Numbered from the stretch's first letter, positions 27,490 through 36,552 are shown. The stretch: DNA of 64,000 nt from Phycicoccus sp. HDW14 (GCF_011383005.1 NZ_CP049935.1:1612001-1676000), one strand, 5' to 3'. Translations and numbers: made by a program. Notes: generated from the letters alone by a model not told the origin.

Positions 27490-28583
27490 CGGGCGCCGAC
27501 GCGCTGGCCCTCGCCGAGCGGCTCGCGCCCGTCGTCGTCTTCCTCCTGGCCATCACCGTCACGGCCGAGCTCGCCGAGCGGGCCGGCGTCTTCGACGTCG
27601 CCGGCCACGCGGTGGCCCGGGTCGGTGGCGGGCGGCGCTGGCTGCTCTGGGTGCTCTTCGCCGGGCTGGCCGTGCTCGCGACCATCGTGCTGTCCCTCGA
27701 CACCACGGCCGTGCTGCTGACGCCCGTGGGACTGGCCATCGCCGCCCAGGTCGGGCTCGACCCGCGCCTGCTGGCCGTGACGACGCTGTGGATCGCCAAC
27801 ACCGGCTCCCTCCTCCTGCCGGTCTCGAACCTCACCAACCTCCTGGCGCTGCACACGCTCGAGGGGGCGGGCCTCGGGCACGGCGACTACGTCCGGATGG
27901 CGTGGGCGCCGGCGCTCGTGGCGGTGCTCGTCACGCTCGCGCTCGTCGCCGCCCTGCACACCCGGAGCCTGCGCGGACGCTACGAGGTGGCGCCCCCACC
28001 GGAGCCGCACGACGTGGTGCTGCTGCGCGTCGCGGCCGTCGTGTGCGTCGTGCTCGGTCCGCTCTTCGCGCTCGGCGCGCCGCCGTGGGCCGTGTCGCTC
28101 GTCTCGGCGGGGCTGCTGCTCGCGGTGACGTGGCGGCGGGACAGCCGCCTGCTGCGCGACCTGTCGGTGCCGTGGCTGATGGCCGCCGGGTTCGTCGCCA
28201 TCTCCGTCGTCGTCGAGCTCTTCCAGCACCACGGGCTGGCCGACCTCGTGAGCCGCCTCGTCCCGTCCGGCACCGGCACCGGGGCCCTCGTGGCGATGGC
28301 CGCGGCGGGCGCCGGGCTCGCCAACCTCGTCAACAACCTGCCGGCCTACCTCGTGCTCGAGCCGGCCGCCGACGGGTCCGCGGCCCGCCTGCTCGCCCTG
28401 CTCGTGGGGACGAACGCCGGGCCCCTCGTCACACCCTGGGCCTCGCTCGCCACGCTGCTGTGGATCCAGCGCTGCCGTGCCCGCGGCGTCGTCGTGCCGT
28501 GGCGGTGGCTCGCGCCCGCCGGGCTGCTCTGCGCCGTGCTGGTCGTCGGCTCCTCGGCGCTGGCCCTCTCGGCCGCCGGCTGA
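27486..28583 (+). CDS. SLC13/ArsB-type membrane transporter
   Basis: A 365-residue integral membrane protein with about 10 hydrophobic helices, from PVVVFLLAITVTAELAERAG to LLCAVLVVGSSALALSAAG. Hairpin motifs of the ion-transporter (ArsB/CitM/DASS) superfamily are present: VLSLDTTAVLLTPVGLAIAA and GAGLANLVNNLPAYLVLEPA, the latter like the NNLP signature of ArsB/NhaD. The substrate may be arsenite, citrate or another anion; no arsenic gene is nearby. It is translationally coupled to yaaA. Confidence 0.8.
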   Translation: MTGADALALAERLAPVVVFLLAITVTAELAERAGVFDVAGHAVARVGGGRRWLLWVLFAGLAVLATIVLSLDTTAVLLTPVGLAIAAQVGLDPRLLAVTTLWIANTGSLLLPVSNLTNLLALHTLEGAGLGHGDYVRMAWAPALVAVLVTLALVAALHTRSLRGRYEVAPPPEPHDVVLLRVAAVVCVVLGPLFALGAPPWAVSLVSAGLLLAVTWRRDSRLLRDLSVPWLMAAGFVAISVVVELFQHHGLADLVSRLVPSGTGTGALVAMAAAGAGLANLVNNLPAYLVLEPAADGSAARLLALLVGTNAGPLVTPWASLATLLWIQRCRARGVVVPWRWLAPAGLLCAVLVVGSSALALSAAG

Positions 28584-28661
28584 CCCAACCTTCGACAGCG
28601 CGGAGTACCCCGCGTGCGTGACCCGTTGTGCGGGTAGGCAACCCCCGACGGACGGAGCAGC

Positions 28662-29546
28662 ATGAGCGTGGTCGACGACCTCGGACGCAGGGTGCAGCGG
28701 CGCCTCGGTGCCGCCCTGCGCGCACGGGTGGCGGGTGACGACGCCTCCGAGCGCGCCGCCGTCATCTGGGGCCGGCCGGGCGAGCGGAGGTTCGGACCGG
28801 ACGACCCGGTCTGGCGGGTGCACGCCGACGCCTCGATGTTCCCCGGCGGCGTGTGCGCCCTGCTGCTGCAGTCGCTGCACCCGTCGGCCATGGCCGGAGT
28901 CGCCGGGCACAGCGGCTACCGCGGCGACCCGTGGGGGCGGCTGCAGCGCACCTCCCACTTCCTCGCGACGACGACCTTCGGCACCGTCGAGGACTCCGAC
29001 GTCGCGGTGGAGCGGGTCCGGGGCATCCACGAGCGGGTGCGCGGCAAAGATGCCGACGGGGTGCCGTACGCGGCCTCGGACCCGGCCCTGCTCGAGTGGG
29101 TGCACCTCGCCGAGGCCTGGAGCTTCCTCGGTGCGTACCAGCGGTACTCGGCGACCCCGCTCACCGACGTGGAGGCCGACCGGTACGTCGAGCAGTCGGG
29201 CGTCGTCGCCCGGCAGCTGGGCGCCGTCGAGGTCCCGACCACCGTGGCCGGGCTCGCCGCGGCCCTGGAGGAGCAGCGGGCCGGGCTGCGGGCCACGCCC
29301 GCCGCCCGTGACGCCGCACGCTTCCTGCTGCTCGACCCGCCGCTGCCGTGGACCCAGCGCGCGGGCTACGGGCTCATCGCGTCCGGTGGGGTGGCCCTGC
29401 TGCCCGACTGGGCACGACGCGAGCTGCGGCTGCCGGTGCCCGCGCCGGTCGCGGGGGCGGCCGGTGTGCTCGGGCTCGTCGGGACGCGTGCGGTGCGCTG
29501 GGCGATGGCGGGAGTCGCCGAGGAGCGTCGGGTCGCCTCGGTCTGA
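28662..29546 (+). CDS. MpaB/DUF2236 oxygenase-like protein
   Basis: A 294-residue member of the latex-clearing-protein/MpaB superfamily, heme-binding oxygenase-like proteins of Actinobacteria. It has the typical RPGERRFGPDDPVWRVHADA, LLLQSLHPSAMAGVAGHSGY (His likely heme ligand) and LQRTSHFLATTTFGT, with a helical bundle C-terminus. A GGAG ribosome-binding site precedes the ATG. The substrate is unknown. It converges with the SRPBCC gene, 21 nt apart. Confidence 0.85.
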   Translation: MSVVDDLGRRVQRRLGAALRARVAGDDASERAAVIWGRPGERRFGPDDPVWRVHADASMFPGGVCALLLQSLHPSAMAGVAGHSGYRGDPWGRLQRTSHFLATTTFGTVEDSDVAVERVRGIHERVRGKDADGVPYAASDPALLEWVHLAEAWSFLGAYQRYSATPLTDVEADRYVEQSGVVARQLGAVEVPTTVAGLAAALEEQRAGLRATPAARDAARFLLLDPPLPWTQRAGYGLIASGGVALLPDWARRELRLPVPAPVAGAAGVLGLVGTRAVRWAMAGVAEERRVASV

Positions 29547-29567
29547 GACCCGCCGCGGCGCGAGGGC

Positions 29568-30032
29568 TCAGCCCTGGGTGACGAGCTCCTCGATGCGCTC
29601 GAGGGTGGCCGCCATGTTCTTGCGGGTCATCCCCTCCATCCGGCGCACGACGGGCTTGCTCGTCGTGGCCTCCTGCGAGATGTCCCACGTCTCGGTGACG
29701 AGCGTGCCGCCCTCGACCGGTTCGAGCTCGTAGCGCCAGATCCGGCCGCCCACGAGGCTCTTGAGCGCACCACCGGCGAGCGTCTGCCAGGCGATGCGGC
29801 GGTTCTCGTCGAACTCGATGACGGTGTTGCTCGTCGAGTACGCGACACCGATCTTCATGTCCATCCCGAACCGGTCGCCGAGGGCGAGGCGGCGCCCGCC
29901 GCTGCGGGCGCCCTGCACCGAGCCGCCGCCGTCGATGCGCTGGTGACCGGCGGGGTCCGCGAGCAGGTCGAAGATCGGCTCCGGCGGCGCGGGGATGAGG
30001 CGCTGGACGGAGACGGCGTCGCGAGAGGTCAT
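29568..30032 (-). CDS. SRPBCC (polyketide cyclase/START-like) family protein
   Basis: A 154-residue helix-grip protein: VSVQRLIPAPPEPIFDLLAD at the N-terminus, IEFDENRRIAWQTLAG and EPVEGGTLVTETWDISQEAT, and a C-terminal helix GMTRKNMAATLERIEELVTQ. It binds small hydrophobic ligands in a cavity; the ligand is unknown. The ATG at 30032 follows a TAGCGT box by 7 nt. Confidence 0.85.
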   Translation of the reverse strand: MTSRDAVSVQRLIPAPPEPIFDLLADPAGHQRIDGGGSVQGARSGGRRLALGDRFGMDMKIGVAYSTSNTVIEFDENRRIAWQTLAGGALKSLVGGRIWRYELEPVEGGTLVTETWDISQEATTSKPVVRRMEGMTRKNMAATLERIEELVTQG

Positions 30033-30039
30033 GGCGGTG

Positions 30040-30045
30040 ACGCTA
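30040..30045 (-). promoter_or_regulatory. -10 box of leaderless SRPBCC-gene promoter
   Basis: TAGCGT on the minus strand, then CACCGCC (7 nt), then ATG. It lies in the 29-bp gap after metZ. Confidence 0.55.
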
Positions 30046-30061
30046 ACAGCCGGGTTGCGGG

Positions 30062-31288
30062 TCAGCCGCGGGTGGCCTCGGCGGCGGCCAGGGCCTGCTC
30101 GAGGTCCTCGGCGAGGTCCTGCGGGTCCTCGAGGCCGACCGACAGCCGCACGGTGCCGTCGCTGATGCCCACCGCGGCCCTGGCCTCGGGGGTCAGCCGG
30201 CGGTGGGTCGTCGTCGCGGGGTGGGTGGTCAGCGACTTGGCGTCGCCGAGGTTGTTCGAGATGTCGACGAGCCGCAGGGCGTCGAGGAAGGCGAACGCAG
30301 CGTCCTTGCCGCCGTCGAGCTCGAGGGTGACGACGGTGCCGGCGCCCCCGTCCATCTGGCGCAGGGCGAGCTCGTGCTGCGGGTGGCTCGGGAGGTACGG
30401 GTGGACGACCCGGGTGACACCCCGGCCGTCGCGCTGCCAGCCCTCGAGGGTCCGCGCGAGGTCGAGCGCGGCGGTCGCCATCGCCCGGACCCGCAGGTCG
30501 AGGGTCTCCAGGCCCTTGGTCATCACCCAGGCGTTGAACGGCGACATCGACGGGCCGGTGTGCCGCATGAGGTTCTTCACCGGGCCCTCGACGAAGTCGG
30601 CGGTGCCGAGGATCGCGCCGCCGAGGGTCCGCCCCTGGCCGTCGATGTGCTTGGTCGCGGAGTAGATGACGACGTCGGCGCCGTGGGCCAGCGGGTGGCT
30701 GAACACCGGTGTGCCGAAGACGTTGTCGACGACGACCTGGGCACCGGCGGCGTGCGCGAGCTCGGAGACGGCGGCGATGTCGACGAGCTCCTGCATCGGG
30801 TTGCTCGGGGTCTCGAAGAAGACGGCGGTCGTCGGGGTGGCGAGGGCGTCGCGCCACTGGTCGAGGTCGGCGCCGTCGACGAAGACGGTCTCGACGCCCC
30901 AGCGCGGCAGGATCTCGTCGAGGATGACGAAGCACGAGCCGAAGAGCGCGCGGCTCGCGACGACCCGGTCGCCGGCACCACAGAGGGCGGCCATCGCCGT
31001 GAAGACCGCGGACATGCCCGAGGCGGTGGCGAAGCAGGCCTCGGCGCCCTCGAGGAGGCGCATCCGCTCCTCGAAGACGCTGACCGTGGGGTTGCCGTAC
31101 CGGCTGTAGATGTAGTGCTCGAGCTCGTCCTTGAACGCGGCCTCGGCCTGCGCCGCGGACTCGTAGACGAAGCCGGAGGTGAGGTACATCGCCTCGGCCG
31201 TCTCGTCGAAACCGCTGCGCGCCAGGCCTCCTCGCACCGCGAGGGTGCGCGGACGGAACGACGGGACGCCCGGGTCGGGAGCGGTCAC
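30062..31288 (-). CDS. metZ: O-succinylhomoserine sulfhydrylase
   Basis: PLP-dependent Cys/Met-metabolism enzyme making homocysteine directly from sulfide. The 408-residue protein shows TLAVRGGLARSGFDETAEAM, YIYSRYGNPTVSVFEERMRL, the PLP-lysine VVIYSATKHIDGQGRTLGG and HPATTTHRRLTPEARAAVG. GTG 31288 overlaps the rhodanese stop as GTGA. The pairing with a rhodanese (sulfur carrier) suits direct sulfhydrylation and is common in Actinobacteria. Confidence 0.92.
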   Translation of the reverse strand: MTAPDPGVPSFRPRTLAVRGGLARSGFDETAEAMYLTSGFVYESAAQAEAAFKDELEHYIYSRYGNPTVSVFEERMRLLEGAEACFATASGMSAVFTAMAALCGAGDRVVASRALFGSCFVILDEILPRWGVETVFVDGADLDQWRDALATPTTAVFFETPSNPMQELVDIAAVSELAHAAGAQVVVDNVFGTPVFSHPLAHGADVVIYSATKHIDGQGRTLGGAILGTADFVEGPVKNLMRHTGPSMSPFNAWVMTKGLETLDLRVRAMATAALDLARTLEGWQRDGRGVTRVVHPYLPSHPQHELALRQMDGGAGTVVTLELDGGKDAAFAFLDALRLVDISNNLGDAKSLTTHPATTTHRRLTPEARAAVGISDGTVRLSVGLEDPQDLAEDLEQALAAAEATRG

Positions 31289-31697
31289 TGCTGCCGCCAC
31301 GGGAGGCCGTCGTTGCGCCAGCCGGAGACGCTGCGGTGGCCGGCGTGGTCGACCGGGCCCTCGAAGCCCTCGAGCACGTTGTAGGCCGGGCCGAGCCCTG
31401 CGGCGGTGGCGGCCTCGGCGGCGGCGACCGAGCGGACCCCGGAGCGGCAGAGGAAGTACACGGGACGGCCGGCGTCGAGCCCGAGGGCGCGCAGCTCGTC
31501 GACGAACCGGTCGTTGACGGTCCCCCGGGGAAGCGGCTCCACTCGACGAACGCGACCTCGCGGCCGGACGAGGACAGGTCGGGCACACCGACGTAGGTCC
31601 ACTCGGCGGTCGTGCGCACGTCGACGAGGACGGCGTCGTCGGGTCCGGTGACCGCGGCGTACGCCTCGGGTGGGGTGACGTCACCTGCGTAGCTCAT
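31285..31697 (-). pseudogene. Rhodanese-like sulfurtransferase, frameshift as given
   Basis: The repaired product is a 137-residue single-domain rhodanese: MSYAGDVTPPEAYAAVTG, AVLVDVRTTAEWTYVGVPDL, and the persulfide Cys in RPVYFLCRSGVRSVAAAEAA. The frame breaks after VEWSRFPGG at the run 31522-31526, where one G on the coding strand is missing; the rest (TVNDRFVDELRALG onward) is intact in the next frame. It starts at ATG 31697 behind a TACCCT box 6 nt away and couples to metZ by GTGA. Confidence 0.85.
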
Positions 31698-31772
31698 GCC
31701 CCGAGGGTAGGACGGCGGTGGCGGTGGTGTCGGGGCGTCTCGGGTGTCGGTGGGCGTTCCTACCGTGGGGCG
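31698..31772. promoter_or_regulatory. Divergent leaderless promoters, rhodanese-metZ / pyrimidine reductase
   Basis: TACCCT on the minus strand (31704-31709) lies 6 nt from the rhodanese ATG. TACCGT on the plus strand (31761-31766) lies 6 nt from the reductase ATG. Neither gene has a Shine-Dalgarno sequence. Confidence 0.55.
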
Positions 31773-32531
31773 ATGACCCCGCCCGCGCCGTCCCGGCCGC
31801 GCGTCGTCCTCACCACGACGGCCGCGGTCGACGGCCGCATCACCCTCCGGCGCGACCAGCTGCTCCTCGACCCGTCCGTGGGCGAGCGGTGGCGAGCCGC
31901 GCTGCCCGCGGACGTCGAGGGGCTCGTCCGGCGGCGGGATGCCCGGGTCGAGGCACAGCACCACCCCACCGTGACGTTGGAGGGCAGCGGAAGCTTCGTG
32001 ACGGACGACGCGGTGTCGCCCTGGGCGGTCGAGGGCGGACTACGGGACCACCCCGACCACCTGCCGCGCACGGCACCCCGCTGGTTCGCGGTCGTCGACG
32101 GGCGGGGTCGGGTCGGGTGGACGTTCACGGGGGACGACGAGACCGCCCTGCTCGTGCTCGTCTGCCGGCGCACTCCCCCGGGCTACCTCGCCCGGCTGCG
32201 GGAGCTCGGGGTGGGCTGGCTCGTCTGCGGCGACGACCGGGTCGACCTCGCACGGGCGGTGGGCCGGATGGGCACCGAGCTGGGGGTCCGGGCGGTGCGG
32301 GCCGACGGTGGTGGTGGGGTCAACGGCGCGCTGATGCGGGCCGGCCTCGTCGACGAGCTGCACGTCGTCACCGTGCCCGTGCTCGTCGGCGGGCTGGGCA
32401 CACCGACGTTCCTCGACGGTGAACCGCTGGAGCCCGACGGGGTACCGGTGCGGCTGCGCGTGGTCGGTGCGGAGCACGGCGACGCGGGCTCGGTGTGGAC
32501 GCACTACGAGGTCGTCGAGGGCGGCACTTGA
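31773..32531 (+). CDS. RibD C-terminal domain (pyrimidine reductase-like) protein
   Basis: A 252-residue dihydrofolate reductase-fold protein like the reductase half of RibD. It has RPRVVLTTTAAVDGRITLRR at the N-terminus, then VVDGRGRVGWTF, VLVCRRTPPGYLARLRELGV, RAVRADGGGGVNGALMRAGL and DELHVVTVPVLVGGLGTPTF. The family reduces the ribosyl group of a riboflavin precursor, but stand-alone members often have other or unknown substrates. No rib genes are nearby. Confidence 0.85.
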   Translation: MTPPAPSRPRVVLTTTAAVDGRITLRRDQLLLDPSVGERWRAALPADVEGLVRRRDARVEAQHHPTVTLEGSGSFVTDDAVSPWAVEGGLRDHPDHLPRTAPRWFAVVDGRGRVGWTFTGDDETALLVLVCRRTPPGYLARLRELGVGWLVCGDDRVDLARAVGRMGTELGVRAVRADGGGGVNGALMRAGLVDELHVVTVPVLVGGLGTPTFLDGEPLEPDGVPVRLRVVGAEHGDAGSVWTHYEVVEGGT

Positions 32532-32612
32532 TGTGATCAATTTGCCTCTGCTGGAACCGATCACCTGTGGACAGAGCCTTCCGGATGTGGGCGGTCCGGG
32601 GTAGGATGAGGC
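32532..32612 (+). promoter_or_regulatory. Upstream region of the DUF222 gene with inverted repeat
   Basis: A locally AT-richer gap. GTGATC (32533-32538) and GATCAC (32559-32564) form a 6-bp inverted repeat with a 20-nt spacer. TAGGAT (32602-32607) is a plausible -10, 5 nt before the ATG; GAGG in the same place could instead be a weak ribosome-binding site. Confidence 0.35.
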
Positions 32613-34049
32613 ATGGACAGGGGGACGATCAGCAGCCGCATCGCGGCACTCCGCGAGGAGTGTGCGCGGCTGGGTCGTGAGCTCGCCGAGTCCGGTCGCT
32701 CGCTGTCCGCGGAGGAGGCCTTCGAGGTCGCGGGTGAGCTGCAGGGTCTGGCGAACGCGGCGGATGGAGCGGTCGCCGTGGCGGGTGCGTGGGGTGCTCG
32801 GGTGGAGACGACGATGCGGTCGGGGTCGTGGGAGCGGGTGCATCCGGTGGGGTTCGTGGATGCGATGGCCGCGACGGAGATGTCGTTGGCGTGCGGGCTG
32901 ACGGAGGGGGTGGCGGGGCGGAAGGCGGCGTTGGGTGCGGTGCTCGGTGAGCGGTTCCCGATGACCCGTGACCTGCTCCTGTCCGGTGACCTCGCCGCCG
33001 TCAACGCCCAGAAGGTCGTCGACGCCTGCGCTGGGTTGGACGTCGAGGCCTGTGTGAAGGTCGACGCCGAGCTGGCGCCGCGGCTGCCCGTGATGGACCC
33101 GGCCCGCGTCACGTCGGAGGCGCGTCGCGTGGCGACCCGGGTGGCTGGGGACCAGGTCGCTGCATACGTGGCCTTGCGGAAGCGGGGTCGGTGCGTGGAG
33201 GTCCGTCCCGGGGAGGACGGGTTGACCGACTGGTTCGCCTCGCTCCCGACGGCGACGTCGGCGGCGATGTGGTCGGCCGTCGAGAAGCTGGCCGGTGAGT
33301 ACCGGCAGGTCGACGACACGCTGACGGTGCGGGAGTCGTGCGCGGATGCCCTGACCGATCTGGTGCTGCGGAACGTGACCGTGTCCGCGCAGGTCACCCT
33401 CGGCGTGCCCGTCGTCACCGACCGTCCGGCACCGGAGGCTGCTGCTGGGGAACGCTTCCGGGTGGAGTGGGACGACGACGAGACGATCATCGACGCCCCC
33501 ACGGGTGCAGAGGTCCGCTACGGCGACCTCGACCCCGCCAGCCGTGAAGCCCTCTCCTGGGTCACCGAGCCGGCTGAGCTCGACGGGGACTGCGCGGACC
33601 TCATGGCCGAGGTGTCCCCCGGGTTCGCCGTCTCCGGGACCCACCTGCCGAACCTCGGCTGGGTCGAGCCAGCCACCCTCGCGAACCTCCTCAAGCTCCT
33701 CCCGATGGACGTCGCGCGAGCCGTCCTCGAGGCCGACACCGGCACCCTCGCCTCGGTCAACACCACCGCGTATCGACCACCCAAGGCGATCGCCGACTTC
33801 GTCAAGACCCGCGACGGGACCTGCCGGATGTGGGGCTGCACCAGGCCCGCAGCCGCCTGCGACCTCGACCACGTCCGAGCCTGGCCGGACGGTGCCACCG
33901 CCCCGGAGTGCCTGGAGTGCCTCTGCCGGCGGCATCACCGCTTCAAGCAACAAGCCCGCTGGCGACCCGTCCTCGCCCCCGACGGCACCATCACCTGGCA
34001 CGGCCCCCACGGCACCACCCGCAGCACCGAACCCCAGCACCGCACCTGA
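32613..34049 (+). CDS. DUF222/HNH endonuclease domain protein (13E12-repeat family)
   Basis: A 478-residue protein with an N-terminal DUF222 helical region (residues about 30-330) and a C-terminal HNH nuclease. The HNH part is TRDGTCRMWGCTRPAAACDL, DLDHVRAWPDGATAPECLE and CLCRRHHRFKQQARWRPV, with zinc Cys pairs. These genes occur in many copies in Actinobacteria and are linked to mobile 13E12-type elements. The true activity is unknown. Base use is a little less GC-rich in its first half than in the neighbours. It converges on the next gene with 19 nt between stops. Confidence 0.88.
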   Translation: MDRGTISSRIAALREECARLGRELAESGRSLSAEEAFEVAGELQGLANAADGAVAVAGAWGARVETTMRSGSWERVHPVGFVDAMAATEMSLACGLTEGVAGRKAALGAVLGERFPMTRDLLLSGDLAAVNAQKVVDACAGLDVEACVKVDAELAPRLPVMDPARVTSEARRVATRVAGDQVAAYVALRKRGRCVEVRPGEDGLTDWFASLPTATSAAMWSAVEKLAGEYRQVDDTLTVRESCADALTDLVLRNVTVSAQVTLGVPVVTDRPAPEAAAGERFRVEWDDDETIIDAPTGAEVRYGDLDPASREALSWVTEPAELDGDCADLMAEVSPGFAVSGTHLPNLGWVEPATLANLLKLLPMDVARAVLEADTGTLASVNTTAYRPPKAIADFVKTRDGTCRMWGCTRPAAACDLDHVRAWPDGATAPECLECLCRRHHRFKQQARWRPVLAPDGTITWHGPHGTTRSTEPQHRT

Positions 34050-34068
34050 CGGGCGGAAGCCCGGAGCC

Positions 34069-34823
34069 TCAGCGGGCGGCGGCCTGCTGCTGGTTGGAGC
34101 GGTGCGGGCCGGCGAGCCAGTCCTGCTCGAGCAGCCGCGCGTCGTCCGGCTCCTCACCCCGCCGCAGCGCGTCGAGGTAGGCCCGGTCCGCGGCGAACCG
34201 CTCCCCCACCCCGGCACCCCGCGCGACGGACCCGTGACCGGGCACGACGACGTCGACACGGCGGGCAGCCTCCTCCAGCCGGTCCAGCGCCTCCGCGTAC
34301 GCCTGCACCTGACCGGGCCGGCGCGGGTCGAGCATCGGGATGAGGCGGTCGGACAGCATGTCGCCGGCCAGCAGCACTCCGCGGTCGGCGAGCAGCAGCG
34401 CGGCGTGGCCCAGGGCGTGGGCATCGTGGGCCACGACCTCGCCCGGCAGGTGTCCGCCGTCCTCCGGCAGCGCCGTCACCAGGGCCACGAGGTCGACGGG
34501 CACCCCGGTGGTGCTCTGCTCCGCCATCTCGGCCGCACGCGCGCGGACCCCGGGGCGGCCACCGCGGAGGCGGGCATCGCGTACCTCGGGACGTCTCCGA
34601 GGCGCGGGTGCCAGAGCAGGTGGTCCCAGTGCAGGTGCGTCGAGAACCCGGCGACGACCGGGACGCCGAGACCCTCGATGTCGTCGGCCAGCTCGTCGAG
34701 GTCGGCGCCGCTGATACCGGGGTCGACGACGACGAGCCCGTCGTCACCGCGCACCACCACCGCGTTGCTCCACACCCACTCGCTCTGCCGGACCCACACC
34801 CCGTCGGCGACCTCGTCGATCAT
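34069..34823 (-). pseudogene. MBL-fold hydrolase, frameshift as given
   Basis: The repaired product is a 251-residue metallo-beta-lactamase-fold hydrolase. It runs MIDEVADGVWVRQSEWVWSN, VVVDPGISGADLDELADDIE, the HxHxDH site in FSTHLHWDHLLWHPRLGD, then HDAHALGHAALLLADRGVLL and VDVVVPGHGSVARG. The frame breaks near AVAAPG at the CCCC run 34548-34551, where one base is missing. The ATG at 34823 has GAGG 8 nt upstream. The substrate is unknown. Confidence 0.8.
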
Positions 34824-34880
34824 CGGGCCACCCTCGCAGGTCACGAAACCGACCGGAAGGCCTCGGCGAGCCGAAAGGCG

Positions 34881-34909
34881 TTGCGCACGAACCATCCCTC
34901 GGGCAGCGT
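34881..34909 (+). promoter_or_regulatory. Promoter of the tandem GNAT gene
   Basis: TTGCGC (34881-34886) and CAGCGT (34904-34909) are separated by exactly 17 nt. The -10 lies 6 nt before the GTG start. This is one of the few places in the window where a recognisable -35 accompanies the near-start -10 box. Confidence 0.45.
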
Positions 34910-34915
34910 GGCGCC

Positions 34916-36061
34916 GTGGACACCCCCACCCTCGACACCGCCCGCCTCCTCCTGCGCCCCCTCGCCGACGCCGACGCCGAGGAGCTCTTCGCCCTGCAGA
35001 GCGACGCGGAGGCGCTCCGGTTCTGGGACGACCCGCCGTGGACCGACCCGGCACGCGCGGCGCGCTTCATCGAGACCAGCCGGACCATGGCCGACGAGGG
35101 CTCGGGCGTCCGGCTGGTCCTCGAGCGAGCGGAGGACGGCGCCTTCGTCGGGTGGTGCGGTCTGAGCAGGTTCGACCCCGCGCACCGCAGCGCCACCCTC
35201 ACCCTGTGCCTGACCCCGGCGTCCTGGGGTCGGGGGTACGCGACGGAGGCCACTGCCGTGCTGCTCGACTGGGCGTTCGACACCCTCGACCTCAACCGCG
35301 TCCAGGCCGAGTGCGACACCCGCAACGACGCCTGCGCCCGCGTCCTCGCGAAGGTCGGCTTCGTGCGCGAGGGCACGCTGCGCGAGGACTGCGTCGTCGA
35401 CGGCGTGGTCTCCGACTCCTGGGTCTTCGGCCTCCTGCGTCGCGACCGGGACACGGCGCGCGACAGCGCGCCCGCCGACTCCCCGAGCACCTCCGGGCAC
35501 GGCCCGACCCCCTTCAGCGACAAGCCGACCCTCGTGGGCGAGCTCGTCACCCTGCGCCCCGCCCGGGCCGAGGACGCCGACGCGCTCGACCGGATCATCC
35601 GCGAGGACGACGAGGTCGCCGTGCTGACCGGCTCCGTGCACGACAGCCGGGCCCCCGTGTCCGGCCCGCCGATCGAGGAGCTGCGCGAGGTCTACGGCCG
35701 CTGGGCCGCCGCCGACGACCGCCTCGTCCTCGCGGTGCTCGACAACGTCGACGGGGCCGTCGTCGGCGAGGTGGTGCTCAACGACTGGGACCCCGGCAAC
35801 CGGTCGTGCGGCTTCCGGACCTTCGTCGGCGCACGCGGTCGGGGCCGCGGTCTCGGCACCGAGGCGACCCGGCTCGTCGTCGGGCACGGGCTCGGGCCGA
35901 TGGGGATGCACCGCATCCACCTCGAGGTCTACGACACCAACCCGCGGGCGCGGCACGTCTACGAGAAGGTCGGCTTCGTCCACGAGGGCACCGGGCGCGA
36001 CGCGCTGCTCCTCGACGGGCGCTGGGTCGACGTGCACTTCATGGCCGTCCTCGGCCACTGA
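34916..36061 (+). CDS. Tandem GNAT acetyltransferase (two RimJ/RimL-like domains fused)
   Basis: A 381-residue protein made of two GNAT domains in one frame. Domain 1 (about 1-180) has TPASWGRGYATEATAVLLDW as its acetyl-CoA loop and NDACARVLAKVGFVREGTLR at its end. Domain 2 (about 203-381) begins LVGELVTLRPARAEDADALD and has GARGRGRGLGTEATRLVVGH and NPRARHVYEKVGFVHEGTGR. They are joined by a Ser/Pro/Thr-rich linker. Each resembles ribosomal-protein-type N-acetyltransferases. Targets are unknown. Because both domains read in the same frame, the fusion is not a sequencing artefact of one base. Confidence 0.85.
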   Translation: MDTPTLDTARLLLRPLADADAEELFALQSDAEALRFWDDPPWTDPARAARFIETSRTMADEGSGVRLVLERAEDGAFVGWCGLSRFDPAHRSATLTLCLTPASWGRGYATEATAVLLDWAFDTLDLNRVQAECDTRNDACARVLAKVGFVREGTLREDCVVDGVVSDSWVFGLLRRDRDTARDSAPADSPSTSGHGPTPFSDKPTLVGELVTLRPARAEDADALDRIIREDDEVAVLTGSVHDSRAPVSGPPIEELREVYGRWAAADDRLVLAVLDNVDGAVVGEVVLNDWDPGNRSCGFRTFVGARGRGRGLGTEATRLVVGHGLGPMGMHRIHLEVYDTNPRARHVYEKVGFVHEGTGRDALLLDGRWVDVHFMAVLGH

Positions 36062-36065
36062 CCCG

Positions 36066-36539
36066 TCAGCGGAGGTCGAGCTCCAGGACCCTCAGCGCCG
36101 GGTGGGGCGGGAACAGTGACCACGACACTTCGTCGGTCACCACCCAGGATCGCCTCTCGTAGAACCGGATCGCACGGCGGTTGTCCTCGAACACCCTGAG
36201 CCAGGCCCGGCGGTGACCCTCCGAGCGGATCACGTCCACCAGCTCGTCGTGGACCCGGCCGGCCAGCCCGCTCCCCCACGTCGAACGGGCGGTGCCGAGG
36301 TGGAAGAGCTCGGAGCCCCGGGTCGCCGCGAACCCGACGAGCGCCCCGTCCTCCTCCGCCGCGAACGAGCGGATCGTCGGGTCGGCGAGCTCGTGCACCC
36401 ACCGGGCGCGGACCTCCGCCGCCGGGAACGGGTGCTCCTCCTGCGGGAAGATGTGCCCCAGCGCCGCGACGGCCCCCTCCTCCTGGAGCGGCAGGAGCGC
36501 GTCGAGGTCGTCGAGCCGCAGCGGTCGCAGGAGGGGCAC
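36066..36539 (-). CDS. GNAT family N-acetyltransferase
   Basis: A 157-residue single-domain GNAT: VPLLRPLRLDDLDALLPLQE, then FAAEEDGALVGFAATRGSEL, a divergent acetyl-CoA loop TARSTWGSGLAGRVHDELVD and EDNRRAIRFYERRSWVVTDE. The open frame extends upstream, but GTG 36539 is chosen because TACCGT lies 7 nt before it and the family starts at this point. It ends 4 nt from the convergent tandem GNAT gene. Confidence 0.82.
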   Translation of the reverse strand: MPLLRPLRLDDLDALLPLQEEGAVAALGHIFPQEEHPFPAAEVRARWVHELADPTIRSFAAEEDGALVGFAATRGSELFHLGTARSTWGSGLAGRVHDELVDVIRSEGHRRAWLRVFEDNRRAIRFYERRSWVVTDEVSWSLFPPHPALRVLELDLR

Positions 36540-36546
36540 GCCCTCG

Positions 36547-36552
36547 ACGGTA
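36547..36552 (-). promoter_or_regulatory. -10 box of leaderless GNAT promoter
   Basis: TACCGT on the minus strand, then CGAGGGC (7 nt), then GTG 36539. The divergent gene starts only 42 bp away. Confidence 0.5.
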
